NCBI GenBank assembly: GCA_947652115.1
Contig: OX393561.1
Location: 26,727,356-26,791,355 of the forward strand
Length of the DNA stretch: 64,000 nucleotides
Source: Blastomussa wellsi
Taxonomy: Eukaryota > Cnidaria > Anthozoa > Scleractinia > Plerogyridae
Direction: 5' to 3'
Position 1 is the stretch's first letter. The number at the start of each line of letters is the position of its first letter. Position numbers and translations under genes: made by a program. The notes under the pieces are model-generated. The model did not search any database. It had not been told where the DNA came from and saw nothing but the letters and a program-made list of their open reading frames with translations. Positions 1-8,875 of the stretch are shown piece after piece.

Positions 1-1
1 C

Positions 2-193
2 CTTCTTGGAAAGTTTGATATCCGAGGGGAAGCTTTCCAAAAAGTTCACTATCAAACGGACGAGCAGCCGCCCTTTCGTGACGCTTCGACAGACAAATAT
101 GTCAACAGCGTTACGCTTTCAGTCAAAGATGAGGACAGAAAGCTTTTTGATTTTAACAATCAACCTCTTGAATTCGAATTGCAAATCATTTGA
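2..193 (+). CDS. 3' end of a Polinton structural-type protein (penton-like?), partial
   Basis: An open frame enters from the window edge and stops at 191-193, giving 63 residues without a start codon. The end is rich in beta-type residues (VNSVTLSVKDEDRKLFDF) and is followed 23 bases later by the next gene on the same strand. The sequence resembles the C-terminal end of a conserved protein of cnidarian Polintons that I associate with the minor capsid (penton-like) protein; that assignment is from memory and weak. The short overlapping frame from 6 to 200 is in another phase and looks like a shadow. Confidence 0.5.
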   Translation, partial: LLGKFDIRGEAFQKVHYQTDEQPPFRDASTDKYVNSVTLSVKDEDRKLFDFNNQPLEFELQII

Positions 194-216
194 AAAATAA
201 AATCTGTTGATATACC

Positions 217-840
217 ATGTCTTCGGCAAATGTGTTGGCAAGTGCTCCGCCTATTTATCCAGAGCTTCCCCTGGAAAGATCCGAAAATTTCCGGCTTACT
301 GAGATCAGCAAAATTGAAAAAGAAATTGCCGATGAGGCTGAACATTACAGGCTTGTATTAAAAAAATACAAGAAAGCTCGCAAAGTTTTTCACTATTCCG
401 TTGTGTCTCTTGGTGTTGCAAGTGCCTTCCTGTCTTCCGGGGCCATTGCAACTTCACTCACTGGTGTAGGAATTGTGGTCGGAGCGCATGTTGCTGGAAT
501 TGCCGCCCTCCTTGGGTTTGCTTCCACAGGCCTGTCTGTTGTTAACAAGAAGCTTGAAAGGAAAATTAAAAAGCACACAAAAATTCAAGCTCTGGCCCTG
601 GCAAAGCATGACTCGATAAAAGGCTCCGTCTCTCAAGCTCTCAATGACGACAATGTTTCCGACACTGAATTTAAACTGATCTCTTGTGAAATGCAGAAAT
701 ATCGTGAACTCAAAGAGAGACTGCGGGAAGACTTTGCGAAGCCGTCCGATTCTCCAGATATTGAAATGATAAAAAAACAGGTTCGGCATGAGCTTCGGCA
801 AGAGCTTCAAAACAACTCGCGGCATCCACCACAAATTTGA
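217..840 (+). CDS. hydrophobic helical protein of Polinton A, function unknown
   Basis: This is an intact frame of 207 residues. Residues 25-55 are charged and helical, about 58-108 form a long glycine- and alanine-rich hydrophobic stretch able to make two membrane helices, and the rest is a charged, probably coiled region. The start is supported by an AT-rich TATA-type motif 5 bases before the ATG and by the gene upstream ending just before it. It could be a membrane protein of the virus-like particle. I do not recognise a characterised family. Copy B has no visible counterpart. Confidence 0.6.
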   Translation: MSSANVLASAPPIYPELPLERSENFRLTEISKIEKEIADEAEHYRLVLKKYKKARKVFHYSVVSLGVASAFLSSGAIATSLTGVGIVVGAHVAGIAALLGFASTGLSVVNKKLERKIKKHTKIQALALAKHDSIKGSVSQALNDDNVSDTEFKLISCEMQKYRELKERLREDFAKPSDSPDIEMIKKQVRHELRQELQNNSRHPPQI

Positions 841-1152
841 ACTAAACTTTGAGTTGAAAAAAAGAAAAATCTCTCTCTGTTTTAAAAAAGTAGACCAGGC
901 CTCTGGTTATCCTGCGAAAAAAAAAGTCCCCAACATGGCTCAAATTGAAGATTGTCAGAACTTTGTGAAATGCTTCTGCTTTTCCACACGATTTTCTGTA
1001 TTTACAAGGAACTTTCAACACCCGTTTGGCAGAGCGAGGTCAGATGGATAACACAGCAAGTTGTTGAGGCAATGTCGAAGGTGGGCTCTGATCGACAGTT
1101 CGATCGTGCACTTTGAACACATCTTGTGTTCCACGTGTTTGAGCGGCTCGGT
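841..1152. other. intergenic stretch in Polinton A, no gene supported
   Basis: Between the hydrophobic protein and the minus-strand Cys-rich gene. Short frames exist on both strands, but none has coding character. I see no repeat or hairpin here. Confidence 0.4.
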
Positions 1153-1822
1153 TCACACCCTTTTTATAAATATTTCACTGTTGTCGATTTCATCAAAAGT
1201 TGGGCCGCCTAGGAAGTGTTTGTCTCCATTTTTCCAGCATGAGAAGCACATTCCATTCCGTTTGCAGCCGAGGCATTTTCTACAAACCATTGCCTTGACA
1301 ATTTGTTCATGTCTGCTACAGAAAGGTGCGCCTTGTAGTTCCTCGTGAATTGCCTCCCAGCCAAGAGATAACCTTTGCTTAATATTTTCCCTCAACTCTG
1401 GGGGGTTGCGTTTGAATATAATTCTCCATCGGTTTTAACAAGAATGCTTGCTCTTTTTGCTTCAGCTCGTGCAAAACATGTTCATAATTTTTCTTTGCTT
1501 TTTTCTCTATGCGTGTTAGCCGCTGTTGTAGCGTATGCCCTCTGCAATGCGCGCATAGTCGGTAGTCGGTCAAAACTCCGATACCACAGCTGCGGCATGG
1601 CGCCCGCTTTTGCATTCCTTTTTTTATTTGCCAGTTATGCTGCGAGCAATATTTTCCGTCACACTTTTTGCCGCAGTTCTTTTGCCGATTTCGCAGCAAC
1701 CACTCGCAGTTGTTTGCTCTGTGTACCATTATTGGGTGTCTCCGCTCCGTGTTAACCGTTTTGATTTCTGCTCCCTGGTGAAAGAAGTGTGCAAAAAGCG
1801 AGCTTCTTTCTCCTGGGAGCAA
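1153..1822 (-). pseudogene. Cys-rich, probably zinc-binding protein, frameshifted
   Basis: Two minus-strand frames meet around 1379-1395 and together look like one protein. The first part has cysteine pairs typical of zinc ribbons (CGKKC, CRSCG, LCAHCRG), then a lysine-rich helix; the second continues with CRKCLGCKRNGMCFSC. The change of frame near 1385-1400 suggests an indel. The first roughly 30 codons of the open frame overlap hairpin 1, so the true start is probably the Met near 1729. It may be a nucleic-acid-binding regulator of the element, but nothing shows this directly. Confidence 0.5.
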
Positions 1823-1834
1823 TAAAACGGTTGA
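1754..1834. repeat. hairpin 1 with loop core AAGCGAGCTT
   Basis: The left arm from AACCGTTTT through GAAAGAAG pairs, with mismatches, with the right arm ending AAAACGGTT. The core AAGCGAGCTT is at 1796-1805. Its stem resembles that of hairpin 2 next to it, so the two are probably duplicates. Confidence 0.7.
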
Positions 1835-1840
1835 AGTTCA

Positions 1841-1999
1841 AGTAGTAATACCGGAAGTTAACAAATACACACCACTCGAGCAACCGTTTAGTTAATACTG
1901 CTCCCAGGAGAAAGAAGCGAGCTTCTTTCCTCCTGGGAGCAGTATTAACTAAACGGTTGCTCGATGTGGTGGTATTTGTTAACTTCCGGTATTACTACT
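1841..1999. repeat. hairpin 2, near-perfect 159-base palindrome
   Basis: AGTAGTAATACCGGAAG at the left pairs with CTTCCGGTATTACTACT at the right, and pairing continues with few mismatches to a tiny centre at about 1917-1921. The core AAGCGAGCTT is at 1915-1924. It sits between a minus-strand gene starting by 1822 and a plus-strand gene starting at 2020, that is, in a divergent intergenic region. Confidence 0.88.
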
Positions 2000-2019
2000 C
2001 CTCAATAAATATTTATGTA

Positions 2020-3041
2020 ATGCCTGACCAGTATTTTACAACAAAGTTCAGAGAGATATTTCAAAAGAAACGGATAAAGTTCAAAACGTCAAGGCCCGCA
2101 AAAAAATGGCTTGCGGGACCAAATCTAACTTTCTGGAAACAGCAGCTGAACTTTGCCGTGTGGTGTGCGACGACAGGTTGCGGAATCTCACGAGAAGTAT
2201 TTGACAACACAACGCATAATCTGCCGCCGCAGGTGTGGGCTTTCTACATCTTCCACGTATACTTCACGGTTCAGCGAATCCTCTTCCAGCTCGGAGGCAT
2301 CCAAAGCGTGAGCACGCTCTCTGGCGACCCAACATTCAGTCAAACCAACAACAACTATGACGTGGCATCATGGAAAAGATTGTGCGCAGAGTTCGGCGTT
2401 CCCCCATCAACCGATTTCCGGTTTACGCGAGGACCAAGCCACGGGCTCAGGAGCGTTTACATTTATTGCGACCCTTTTGCTTTGGACGTGCCCTATTCAT
2501 CGGCAAAAGCAAAATTCGACGACGAGGACCCAAGGGCGTCAGAAAAGGGAATTTCAATTTGTTTCATAAGAAACGATGCCACGGAAGAGCAATTCAATTG
2601 GTTCGCGCCCAAAACTTCGGCAGGTTTGACCCAGGCAGGGCTTTCACGTATCAATCAGTCCATTGATGCCTTTGTGTATTGCATCTTGGGCGCGCAAGTA
2701 AACGTGAGAAGCAGCATTCTTGGTGCTGGAGGCAGAGCAAAAAAAGCCCAGAGCGAGTTCCTTGTCTTGGTGGAAGACGCAGTGAGGCAGCCTGACCTGG
2801 CAAAAAGCGTGCAGCGTTATCAGCTGGCGGTGGATGAGGCAAAGGTTAGGCTCAATCTAACAGTCATCCTTCCAATCCTATTCACAAAGCGGTGAAAAAA
2901 GAGCCAGCGCCTGTCTCCCAAACAGCAGCGGAACCAACGCCACCGGCTGGCTCCGGCGGACAGACACATCTCGACAACAAAATAGCTGTCGCTGTTGGCG
3001 CGGTTGCAGTTGCGGGTTTGGCATTCTTGACATTGCGTTAA
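2020..3041 (+). pseudogene. conserved Polinton protein with C-terminal membrane anchor, damaged
   Basis: The ATG at 2020 follows a TATTTATGTA motif; the open frame upstream of it is only hairpin 2. The frame is open to 2895, but compared with copy B the 3' part carries a deletion near 2862 that also shifts the frame. The original reading resumes downstream and ends at 3039-3041 with a hydrophobic tail (KIAVAVGAVAVAGLAFL). The body has aromatic-rich segments around residues 45-110. It is conserved in both copies next to the coiled-coil gene, which suggests a structural role. I cannot assign a function. Confidence 0.65.
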
Positions 3042-4057
3042 CGGTGCTGTTCGACCAGAAATGCCACAACAGCCAAAATAAGAAGCCAGGCGTGCTCTGC
3101 CAGAAAAGAGACGACCTCCCCGGCAGCTTTGAAAAGGAAAGAAAAAATCGAGCCAATGAGGCCGGGAAGGATTCCAGCAAGTTTTTTTGCCAATCTCTTT
3201 GAAGCCATTTCCCAACCCTTTGGCGGTGGCTTTCAGCGACGAGTTGATGGTGCTTAGACAGCACCAATTGTGACACCAGCAGCAAGAAGGACAGCTGTGG
3301 CGGTCACGCCGTATTTTTTGAAGATCTCTTTAACCCTCTCGCGAAGTGGAAGTGCACTTTCTCTTTCCTCAATCTGCGTTTGCAGACACGCAAGCTCCTC
3401 GGTTCTTTCCGCAACTCTTTCTTCCGCGGCTTCTTTGTCAGAGGGTGAGACATTCTCATCGTTGATGATCGCCCTGTCTTCTTCATTTTGGCGTTCCAGT
3501 TCTGCTTTTTGAACTTTTAGCCCGTTGAGGGCTTGTGTCAATTTTTTCTTGAAGTTCACTTATGTTTTTATTTAACCTGGCATTTTCTTCTGTGAGCTTC
3601 TGTATATCTTCTTTTAATTTTGGCACCTGTTTTGCTGTTTTGTTGATTTGTTCCAGTTGCTTTCTTTTATCTTGATGTTCTTTTTCAAGGTCTTTTTTTC
3701 TCCTGTTTCAGTGTTTGAATTTCTTTTTCATCCAAAGGACCATGTGTATCTTCAACAGCAGCTCTCTGTTCATCAATTACTCTCATTCTTTTTCTGATTT
3801 CTTCCATGTCATTTTTTACTTTTTCTTGTTCTTTAGCCATAGATAAAGATTTTTCCAGTTCTCTTTCTTTTTCAGCCTGTATTTGCTGAACGGCTTCCTT
3901 TAATTCAAAAATGGACTTTCCGAGTGTAGTTTTTATTTCTTTGGTAGGGCTTGGATTTTTGTTTTGTACCCCTTTTTGTGGTAGATATGTCATATGGCTT
4001 TTTTCCAGCACCAAACATTTTAACTTGAAGCCTTCCGTTTTTTGGGCTGTAAAAAAA

Positions 4058-4073
4058 CTCAAGCTCGCTTGAG
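4058..4073. repeat. short palindrome containing the same hairpin core, inverted
   Basis: CTCAAGCTCGCTTGAG is self-complementary around AAGCTCGCTT (4061-4070), the reverse complement of the core in hairpins 1-4. It lies exactly beside the LINE insertion. Confidence 0.6.
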
Positions 4074-4079
4074 CTTGGG

Positions 4080-4552
4080 TGGAAAAACCTGATCACCCAG
4101 CGTCAATTTCAAGAAGCTCTAATGGTGTTCAAAGCTCTTAATAATCTGGCTCCTGACCATTTATCCTCTATGTTTACTGAGCGCAGTACGTCAGGCTATG
4201 TCTTAAGGGACTCTATGAAAAAATTAAATGTCCCTCTACCAAGAACCAACTATCTAAAAAGGAGCTTTAGCTATAGAGGTGCAACTCTCTGGAATAGTCT
4301 GCCCTGCAATCTTAGGCAAGAGAAATCTCTAGCTCGTTTTAAGCAATTGTTAAACTTTCATTTTAGTGAATTAAGTTAGATACACAGCATTCATGGAAAA
4401 CAGGTATAATTTAGGGTAATTCGAATTAGTATTTCTAAGAGACTTTTTAGATATGTATTTACTATTATAAATATTGTTTGTAGTTCAATTTTATATGTAA
4501 CAAACCTGATGAATTTTTTAACCGTGTTTAAATAAAGATTTGAGATTTGAGA
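4080..4552 (+). mobile_element. 5'-truncated LINE (CR1/Rex-like) 3' fragment
   Basis: The frame at about 4080-4379 gives the C-terminal tail of a non-LTR reverse transcriptase, including NNLAPDHLSSMF, RDSMKKLNVPLPRTNY and GATLWNSLP. It is followed by about 170 bases of AT-rich 3' UTR and a short repeated tail (GATTTGA units) at about 4538-4557. Possible target duplication TTGAGCT on both sides. The insertion cuts the minus-strand coiled-coil gene of Polinton A, so it is younger than that integration. Confidence 0.85.
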
Positions 4553-4869
4553 TTTGAGCTCATGTTTGGAAATTGCTTTTTTGCAGCAAGCCAAGCTCGT
4601 TCACTGCTACCCACCAATGGAGTTTCCTCGGTGTAAGAAGTGTCAGGCAGCCCGCTCTGTTCGTGAAGCCTTGTTTCCATTTCAATTTCTTCGCCACCAT
4701 GATAGGGTGTCGATGCAGAGACAGGCTGAGTCTGAAATGGTTGGGTTGAATTGCCCTCTTGTTCATCGGCATCGCTATCGTTGTCAATAGCATCGTCAAG
4801 TTCAGGGTCTTCGTGGCAAAAGGGTTGTGGGTCAAAAGCAGGGTTTTCAAAACCACCACCTTCCGCCAT

Positions 4870-4907
4870 TGTCCATTGAATAAAAAAAAATTTCTATGTA
4901 ATACGAA
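4870..4907. promoter_or_regulatory. 38-base divergent promoter region of capsid and coiled-coil genes
   Basis: The two divergent start codons are 38 bases apart here and 37 apart in copy B (48683-48719). The gap is very AT-rich, with CTATGTAATAC before the capsid ATG. A shared bidirectional start region is the simplest reading; this is inference. Confidence 0.45.
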
Positions 4908-6153
4908 ATGGCGGTGCAAGCAAACCTTCGTCCAATGCACAACGAAAAAAATTTAGGCGCGATGAAAGCAGATTGCGCGGTCAAGCGCATCACCTTTGAT
5001 TGTAGCGAAGCCAACCCCAGCGAGACATTGCATGTAACAGTTCCCAAGCTAAATGAGCACGAAGTTCTTGTGCCAGGCTCTCTCGGACTGCTTTTCAACA
5101 TCGACCTGTCTGGAGGGGACCCCAACAACTTCCTCGTTCAAAACGTCACACGTGCTCTGGTCGACAAGCTGGTTGTGAAGTACGCTGGAACCGAGTTGCA
5201 GGGCACGTTGAATTATGACATCTACAAGATCTGGGAGGACCTTTTCCTCTCGAAGGAGGAGCGGGACAACATGCTGCTCGAGGGCATCCAGACTGAGGAC
5301 CTCTGCAAGATCCGCTCAAATTCTGAGGATAAGAAAACCTCCGGTGTCGACGCGGAAAACGCGCTTAAAAAGGTTTTTGGAACAAAATACCAGATCCGAC
5401 TGGACCACCAGATCCTGAAAGACCACGGAGTCTTTTATCCCCAAGCTCTCTTTCACGACCTCATGTGTGAGCTGACCCTTGCGCCGGCCTTGCAGGTTGT
5501 CAAAGGCTCTGATCTGGAAAAACTGAAATAAAAGCTGACACACATCCAGCTCGAGTATGAAATGATGAGAAGCAAGACCTTGGCGGACAATGCGCGCAGT
5601 GTTTACTCCGCTGGAAAGGAGTTCTTTTACGACCATGTGATGCGGGATCAGGTGGCCATCTTCTCAAAAACTGACTCAAGGATAAACCTCAGAGTAAACC
5701 CCCAGAGAAGGTCCCTGAAAGGCATTCTTCTTCTCTTCATTGAGCCCTACACAGCCAGCACCAGGGATTCAGAAAAGTACATTGACCCAGACCTGACGAA
5801 AGTCGCTGTTACGGTGAATGGCTCGCCCAACATGCTCTACAACAACGGCATCGAAGGCAAAGATATTTGGGGCGAAGTTGACCGCTCCTTTGCCAAGGCA
5901 AAAAAAAACACAGCACATGAATCTGAAAAAGTTCTACACCAATGACAAGTTCGGCCTTCTGGTCGATTTGCGCTCAATGGCAGATCATGCAATGCACAGC
6001 AGGGGCGCGCGCCTCGTAAACACACAAGATGGGGTTCAGCTCGAGCTCGAGCGAAATCTCAGTGGCTCAGGCAATGTGAACTGCCACGTTTTCGTGATCA
6101 GTGACTCGCAAATGAATATATTGGGACAGCAATTATTATCTGTGGAATACTAA
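4908..6153 (+). pseudogene. major capsid protein (double jelly-roll type), Polinton A
   Basis: The frame starts with MAVQANLRPMHNEKNLGAMK and runs to an in-frame stop at 5529-5531; copy B has a tyrosine codon at that point. Reading continues in the same phase from 5532 to about 5910, where an A-rich run (about 5899-5909) shifts the frame into 5818-6153, ending at 6151-6153. About 415 codons in total, short for a double jelly-roll capsid protein but within the Polinton range. Two breaks mean it cannot give full-length protein without recoding. Position before the packaging ATPase is typical of Polintons. Confidence 0.75.
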
Positions 6154-6160
6154 TATAGAA

Positions 6161-6763
6161 ATGGATCCAAACAACATACCGTTCAACGCTCTCGTTATTG
6201 GGACGACGAATTCAGGCAAATCAAGGTTTGTGGTTGATCAGCTCCACGGCCCTTTCCACGGCAAGTTCGACTTCATCGTGTTCATCTGCCCGACATTCGC
6301 GTATAACAAGACTTTTCATGGCTTCGCTTCGGCTGACCCGCGTTTTTATGTTATCATTTGTGAACAGAATGACGTTGAACCCTGGTTGAAGCTTGTTTGC
6401 GGGTTTTTGGAGGGCACCAACACGATCATAATCCTCGATGACTGCACAGCCACGAAAGATGTGAAAAAGCGCACAGGCCCGCTGGTAAATCTTGCATTCA
6501 GTGCCCGGCACGCAGGATTCAGCGTGTGGACGCTCACCCAAAAGATGACCAGCATCACAGCTTCTTTCCGCGAAAACGTATCTGCGGTTGTGCTTTTCTA
6601 TACATCCTCAGGGAAGACTTTGAAAGCGGTTTTTGAAGAATTTGCCGGCGACCTTTCTCAAGATGAGTACAAAGAAAACATTTCAACGTTGGAAAAAAAT
6701 AAGTTTTCCTACCTCGAGTTCACACTTCGGCACCCTTACGGAATAAAATTAAAGCTCAATTAA
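6161..6763 (+). CDS. FtsK/HerA-type DNA packaging ATPase, intact
   Basis: This frame of 200 residues pumps the element's DNA into capsids in related viruses. Walker A is GTTNSGKS (residues 14-21), and Walker B is TIIILDDC (88-95) with two acidic residues. A sensor-type NLAFSARHAG follows near 109-118 and the Gln in LTQKM near 125. The length fits the short A32-like ATPases of Polintons. The start has CTAATATAGAA immediately upstream, like the homologous start in copy B. It starts 8 bases after the capsid stop and is complete, unlike the copy B version. Confidence 0.88.
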   Translation: MDPNNIPFNALVIGTTNSGKSRFVVDQLHGPFHGKFDFIVFICPTFAYNKTFHGFASADPRFYVIICEQNDVEPWLKLVCGFLEGTNTIIILDDCTATKDVKKRTGPLVNLAFSARHAGFSVWTLTQKMTSITASFRENVSAVVLFYTSSGKTLKAVFEEFAGDLSQDEYKENISTLEKNKFSYLEFTLRHPYGIKLKLN

Positions 6764-6783
6764 AAATTTACAACCTATACAAA

Positions 6784-7347
6784 ATGGCGACACCATCAAC
6801 ATCAACGAGCACATTCGAAGACTGCATTCCCGACGTTTTGAACTTGCTTGAAGCTAAACCAACGAGCTCGCCCAACAATGTCTCTTCAGTTGCTTCAGTG
6901 CAGCCTGATATTCCTGCTCTTCGTGAGCAGTTGGCCGTGCTGGTGTCGACAGGAAAATCCAAAGAAGCCCTCGGTGTGCAGTTAACACACGAGCAGGTCA
7001 AGCGCCTCTCCGACAAAGATGTCGAGAAATTCACCAAACGGTACGAGGCATACGTGGGCTCAAAGACAACTGACAGCTTGATCGACAGCTTCATTTTTCT
7101 TGTGACCAAAGCGGTCGAAATGGCCGTCGACGTCAAAGACATAGATGCTTATCAAAAAGAACTCAGAAACAACTACACCATCAACAAAGAGCTCTCCAAC
7201 CTGGCCAGCACCATTGCTTTAAAGTGCGGACTTTTTTTCGCTGTGGCCAATGCAGCGCTGATCACAACGAAACACATTGATTTGAAAAGTAAGTACGAAG
7301 CAAAATCGGAAGAAATTATTGAGCAAAACTCACCAACTATTGAATAA
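6784..7347 (+). CDS. conserved Polinton protein, 187 residues, function unknown
   Basis: Intact frame starting 21 bases after the ATPase, with CCTATACAAA just before the ATG. The N-terminal 60 residues are Ser/Thr/Pro-rich and probably disordered; 60-135 is helical and charged; a moderately hydrophobic helix lies near 148-165. The copy B homologue keeps the helical part almost unchanged, including KTTDSLIDSFIFLVTK, so this is a real gene. I do not recognise the family. Location in the structural cluster suggests a virion or assembly protein. Confidence 0.65.
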   Translation: MATPSTSTSTFEDCIPDVLNLLEAKPTSSPNNVSSVASVQPDIPALREQLAVLVSTGKSKEALGVQLTHEQVKRLSDKDVEKFTKRYEAYVGSKTTDSLIDSFIFLVTKAVEMAVDVKDIDAYQKELRNNYTINKELSNLASTIALKCGLFFAVANAALITTKHIDLKSKYEAKSEEIIEQNSPTIE

Positions 7348-7418
7348 TTCCTCAGAAATAGGCAGCAATTCCTCACAAAAATTTTTTTAATTGAATATAT
7401 ATTTGTTTCCAAGTAACA

Positions 7419-7862
7419 ATGGTTGAAGAACAGCAGCAGCACCCGACCGCTCAAGCAAACCCTGAACCACAGAAAAGCCAAGAAACTTCACAAACTCCGG
7501 CTACAAAGCCCGCCAAAAATCCCAAGCGAGTGGCTGCTGGCAAAATGGTTGCTGAAAGAACTCGGTTGGCCCGCGAAGCACAGAAAAAAGCTCTCGAGAA
7601 AATTGCAAATGATGATCCTGCCGAAACCGCACCACCGGCCGCTGCAGCTGATTCCAAAGTCTCAAATGGTCTCAGCACAATTCAATGGATCTCTATCATT
7701 GGAATTGGCGCAACGCTTGTTACAACTTATGTCAAGCGTGAACACATCAGAGCCTTTTTTAAAAAGGAACGGGCAACTGCGCCGGCACCTGCGCCACAGG
7801 TGATGCAAGCATCTCCACAGCCATCACCGCAACCCAAAAAAGGCATTCGCCATATGGACTAG
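7419..7862 (+). CDS. small single-pass membrane protein, Polinton A
   Basis: Intact 147-residue frame. The first 85 residues are Gln/Pro/Ala/Lys-rich and basic. A single membrane helix follows (TIQWISIIGIGATLVTTYV, about residues 87-105), and the tail is rich in Ala-Pro and Pro-Gln-Pro repeats. The start is preceded by AATATATATTTG. The copy B homologue keeps the helix and the repeat tail but is frameshifted. Likely a membrane or inner-virion protein; function unknown. Confidence 0.6.
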   Translation: MVEEQQQHPTAQANPEPQKSQETSQTPATKPAKNPKRVAAGKMVAERTRLAREAQKKALEKIANDDPAETAPPAAAADSKVSNGLSTIQWISIIGIGATLVTTYVKREHIRAFFKKERATAPAPAPQVMQASPQPSPQPKKGIRHMD

Positions 7863-7907
7863 AAAGGGAAAAAAATTCATTTGAATATATTTTTGGTGAA
7901 TATAAAA

Positions 7908-8189
7908 ATGTGGCAAATCCCAAACTTCAATCAGTTAGCGATAAACATCGCAGCAGTTTCAGACATTGGCTTATTTTGGGGGGCATTCACGTACAATTGC
8001 CTTAAAACTATCTATTGGATAGCCAAAAATCCTGATCTCGAGACTGAGAAGGAAGATGAGGAAGAGGAGGAAGATGAGGAAGAGGAGGAAGAGGAGGAAG
8101 ATGAGGGGGAAGTTATGAAAGAGTTCTTAAAAAAATTTCTTGAAGGCAAAAAAATGATACTGGACGGCGAGAAAATTCTTTTCTATTAA
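7908..8189 (+). CDS. small membrane protein with a polyacidic tail
   Basis: The start at MWQIPNF is preferred over the Met at 7881 because copy B begins the same protein at this Met (MWKVPDF) and GAATATAAAA sits just before it. A membrane helix spans residues 10-40, with TYNCLKTI and WIAKNPD conserved in both copies. The tail holds a run of Glu/Asp encoded by a GAG/GAA/GAT repeat at about 8041-8110; copy B lacks this run. Confidence 0.55.
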   Translation: MWQIPNFNQLAINIAAVSDIGLFWGAFTYNCLKTIYWIAKNPDLETEKEDEEEEEDEEEEEEEEDEGEVMKEFLKKFLEGKKMILDGEKILFY

Positions 8190-8215
8190 ATAATTTTCTA
8201 TTATCTATAACCAAC

Positions 8216-8437
8216 ATGTCAGACAACAAGCTCGTCAAAACCGTCATAGATGCCGCCACCCTCGTCGGCCTCGCTGCTGGCATAGGCTGGGTGGCCAAAA
8301 ATACGTTCAAGAAAAGTTTTACAGGTGACCCTTCTAATTCTATCGAAAACTACGCAATGTTCACAGCTGTCATGGCGGGGAGCATTGTGCTCAAAAAGTA
8401 CCTGGAGGACCAGAAAATCCTTCCCACCAACATTTGA
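8216..8437 (+). CDS. 73-residue two-helix membrane protein
   Basis: The frame MSDNKLVKTVIDAATL opens after CTATAACCAAC, a pre-start motif kept exactly in copy B. Two hydrophobic segments lie near residues 9-27 and 46-62, separated by a basic loop (KNTFKKSF). The gene is intact here and internally deleted and shifted in copy B. Function unknown; probably a virion membrane component. Confidence 0.6.
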   Translation: MSDNKLVKTVIDAATLVGLAAGIGWVAKNTFKKSFTGDPSNSIENYAMFTAVMAGSIVLKKYLEDQKILPTNI

Positions 8438-8444
8438 AAATATA

Positions 8445-8852
8445 ATGGTTGGCGGGGCTGTGTTGAACGCAGCGGCTTTCATCGGCGGTAATTATCTCAC
8501 AAGGGCTTTTGGGGGCGGTGACAAAGCTGCACTTGAAGAAAAAGTGCGCCATGATAAAGCTCTCGAGGCGTACCAAGCTGCGTACGCAAAATACATGCGT
8601 GACTGCACCAAACTTCTCGACTGGATTGCAAGAAACGCGCAGATAAAGGCAGAGGCCAAGCAGAACTTCACCAACACTGACTACGCTTTCAAACTCTACA
8701 ATCAGGCGCACCCTGACAAGCGCATGGCACCTCCCAAAGAGCCCAAGTTCTCTGATTTCTATCATCCAAGCGAGCAGCAAAAAAATGGTGAACTTGTTTT
8801 CGTTGGCGCCGGGGCTCTCGCTCTGGGCTACGCAAACTTCTGGTTCCTTTAA
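8445..8852 (+). CDS. coiled-coil protein with terminal hydrophobic segments
   Basis: The ATG at 8445 (MVGGAVLNAAAFIGGNY) lies 7 bases after the previous stop and directly after AATATA. A glycine-rich hydrophobic segment occupies residues 1-22, a charged helical region 25-110, and a second hydrophobic segment 113-130. The same architecture recurs in copy B, where an in-frame TGA interrupts it. The 135-residue frame here is intact. Function unknown. Confidence 0.6.
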   Translation: MVGGAVLNAAAFIGGNYLTRAFGGGDKAALEEKVRHDKALEAYQAAYAKYMRDCTKLLDWIARNAQIKAEAKQNFTNTDYAFKLYNQAHPDKRMAPPKEPKFSDFYHPSEQQKNGELVFVGAGALALGYANFWFL

Positions 8853-8875
8853 ACTTTTTTTGCTCTTTTATAGTG

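Larger units (their letters stand above)
3038..4869 (-). pseudogene. pVI-like coiled-coil/membrane-active minor coat protein, split by a LINE
   Basis: The start is the Met at 4869 (MAEGGGFENP), 38 bases from the divergent capsid gene, and the same MAEG start recurs in copy B. An acidic N-terminal part ends near 4562, where a LINE tail of about 0.5 kb interrupts. Reading resumes near 4060 with long coiled-coil heptads (4060-3290), then EIFKKYGVTATAVLLAAGV and glycine-rich amphipathic and hydrophobic helices to the stop at 3038-3040. Frame changes occur near 3700 and 3250. The order coiled coil, then amphipathic and membrane helices, beside the major capsid gene suggests a membrane-disrupting minor coat protein like adenovirus pVI; this is inference. 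Confidence 0.6.

Noticed and set aside
454..834. Minus-strand frame of 126 residues opposite the hydrophobic Polinton protein
   Set aside because: Shadow of the plus-strand gene at 217-840; no motifs and no leader.
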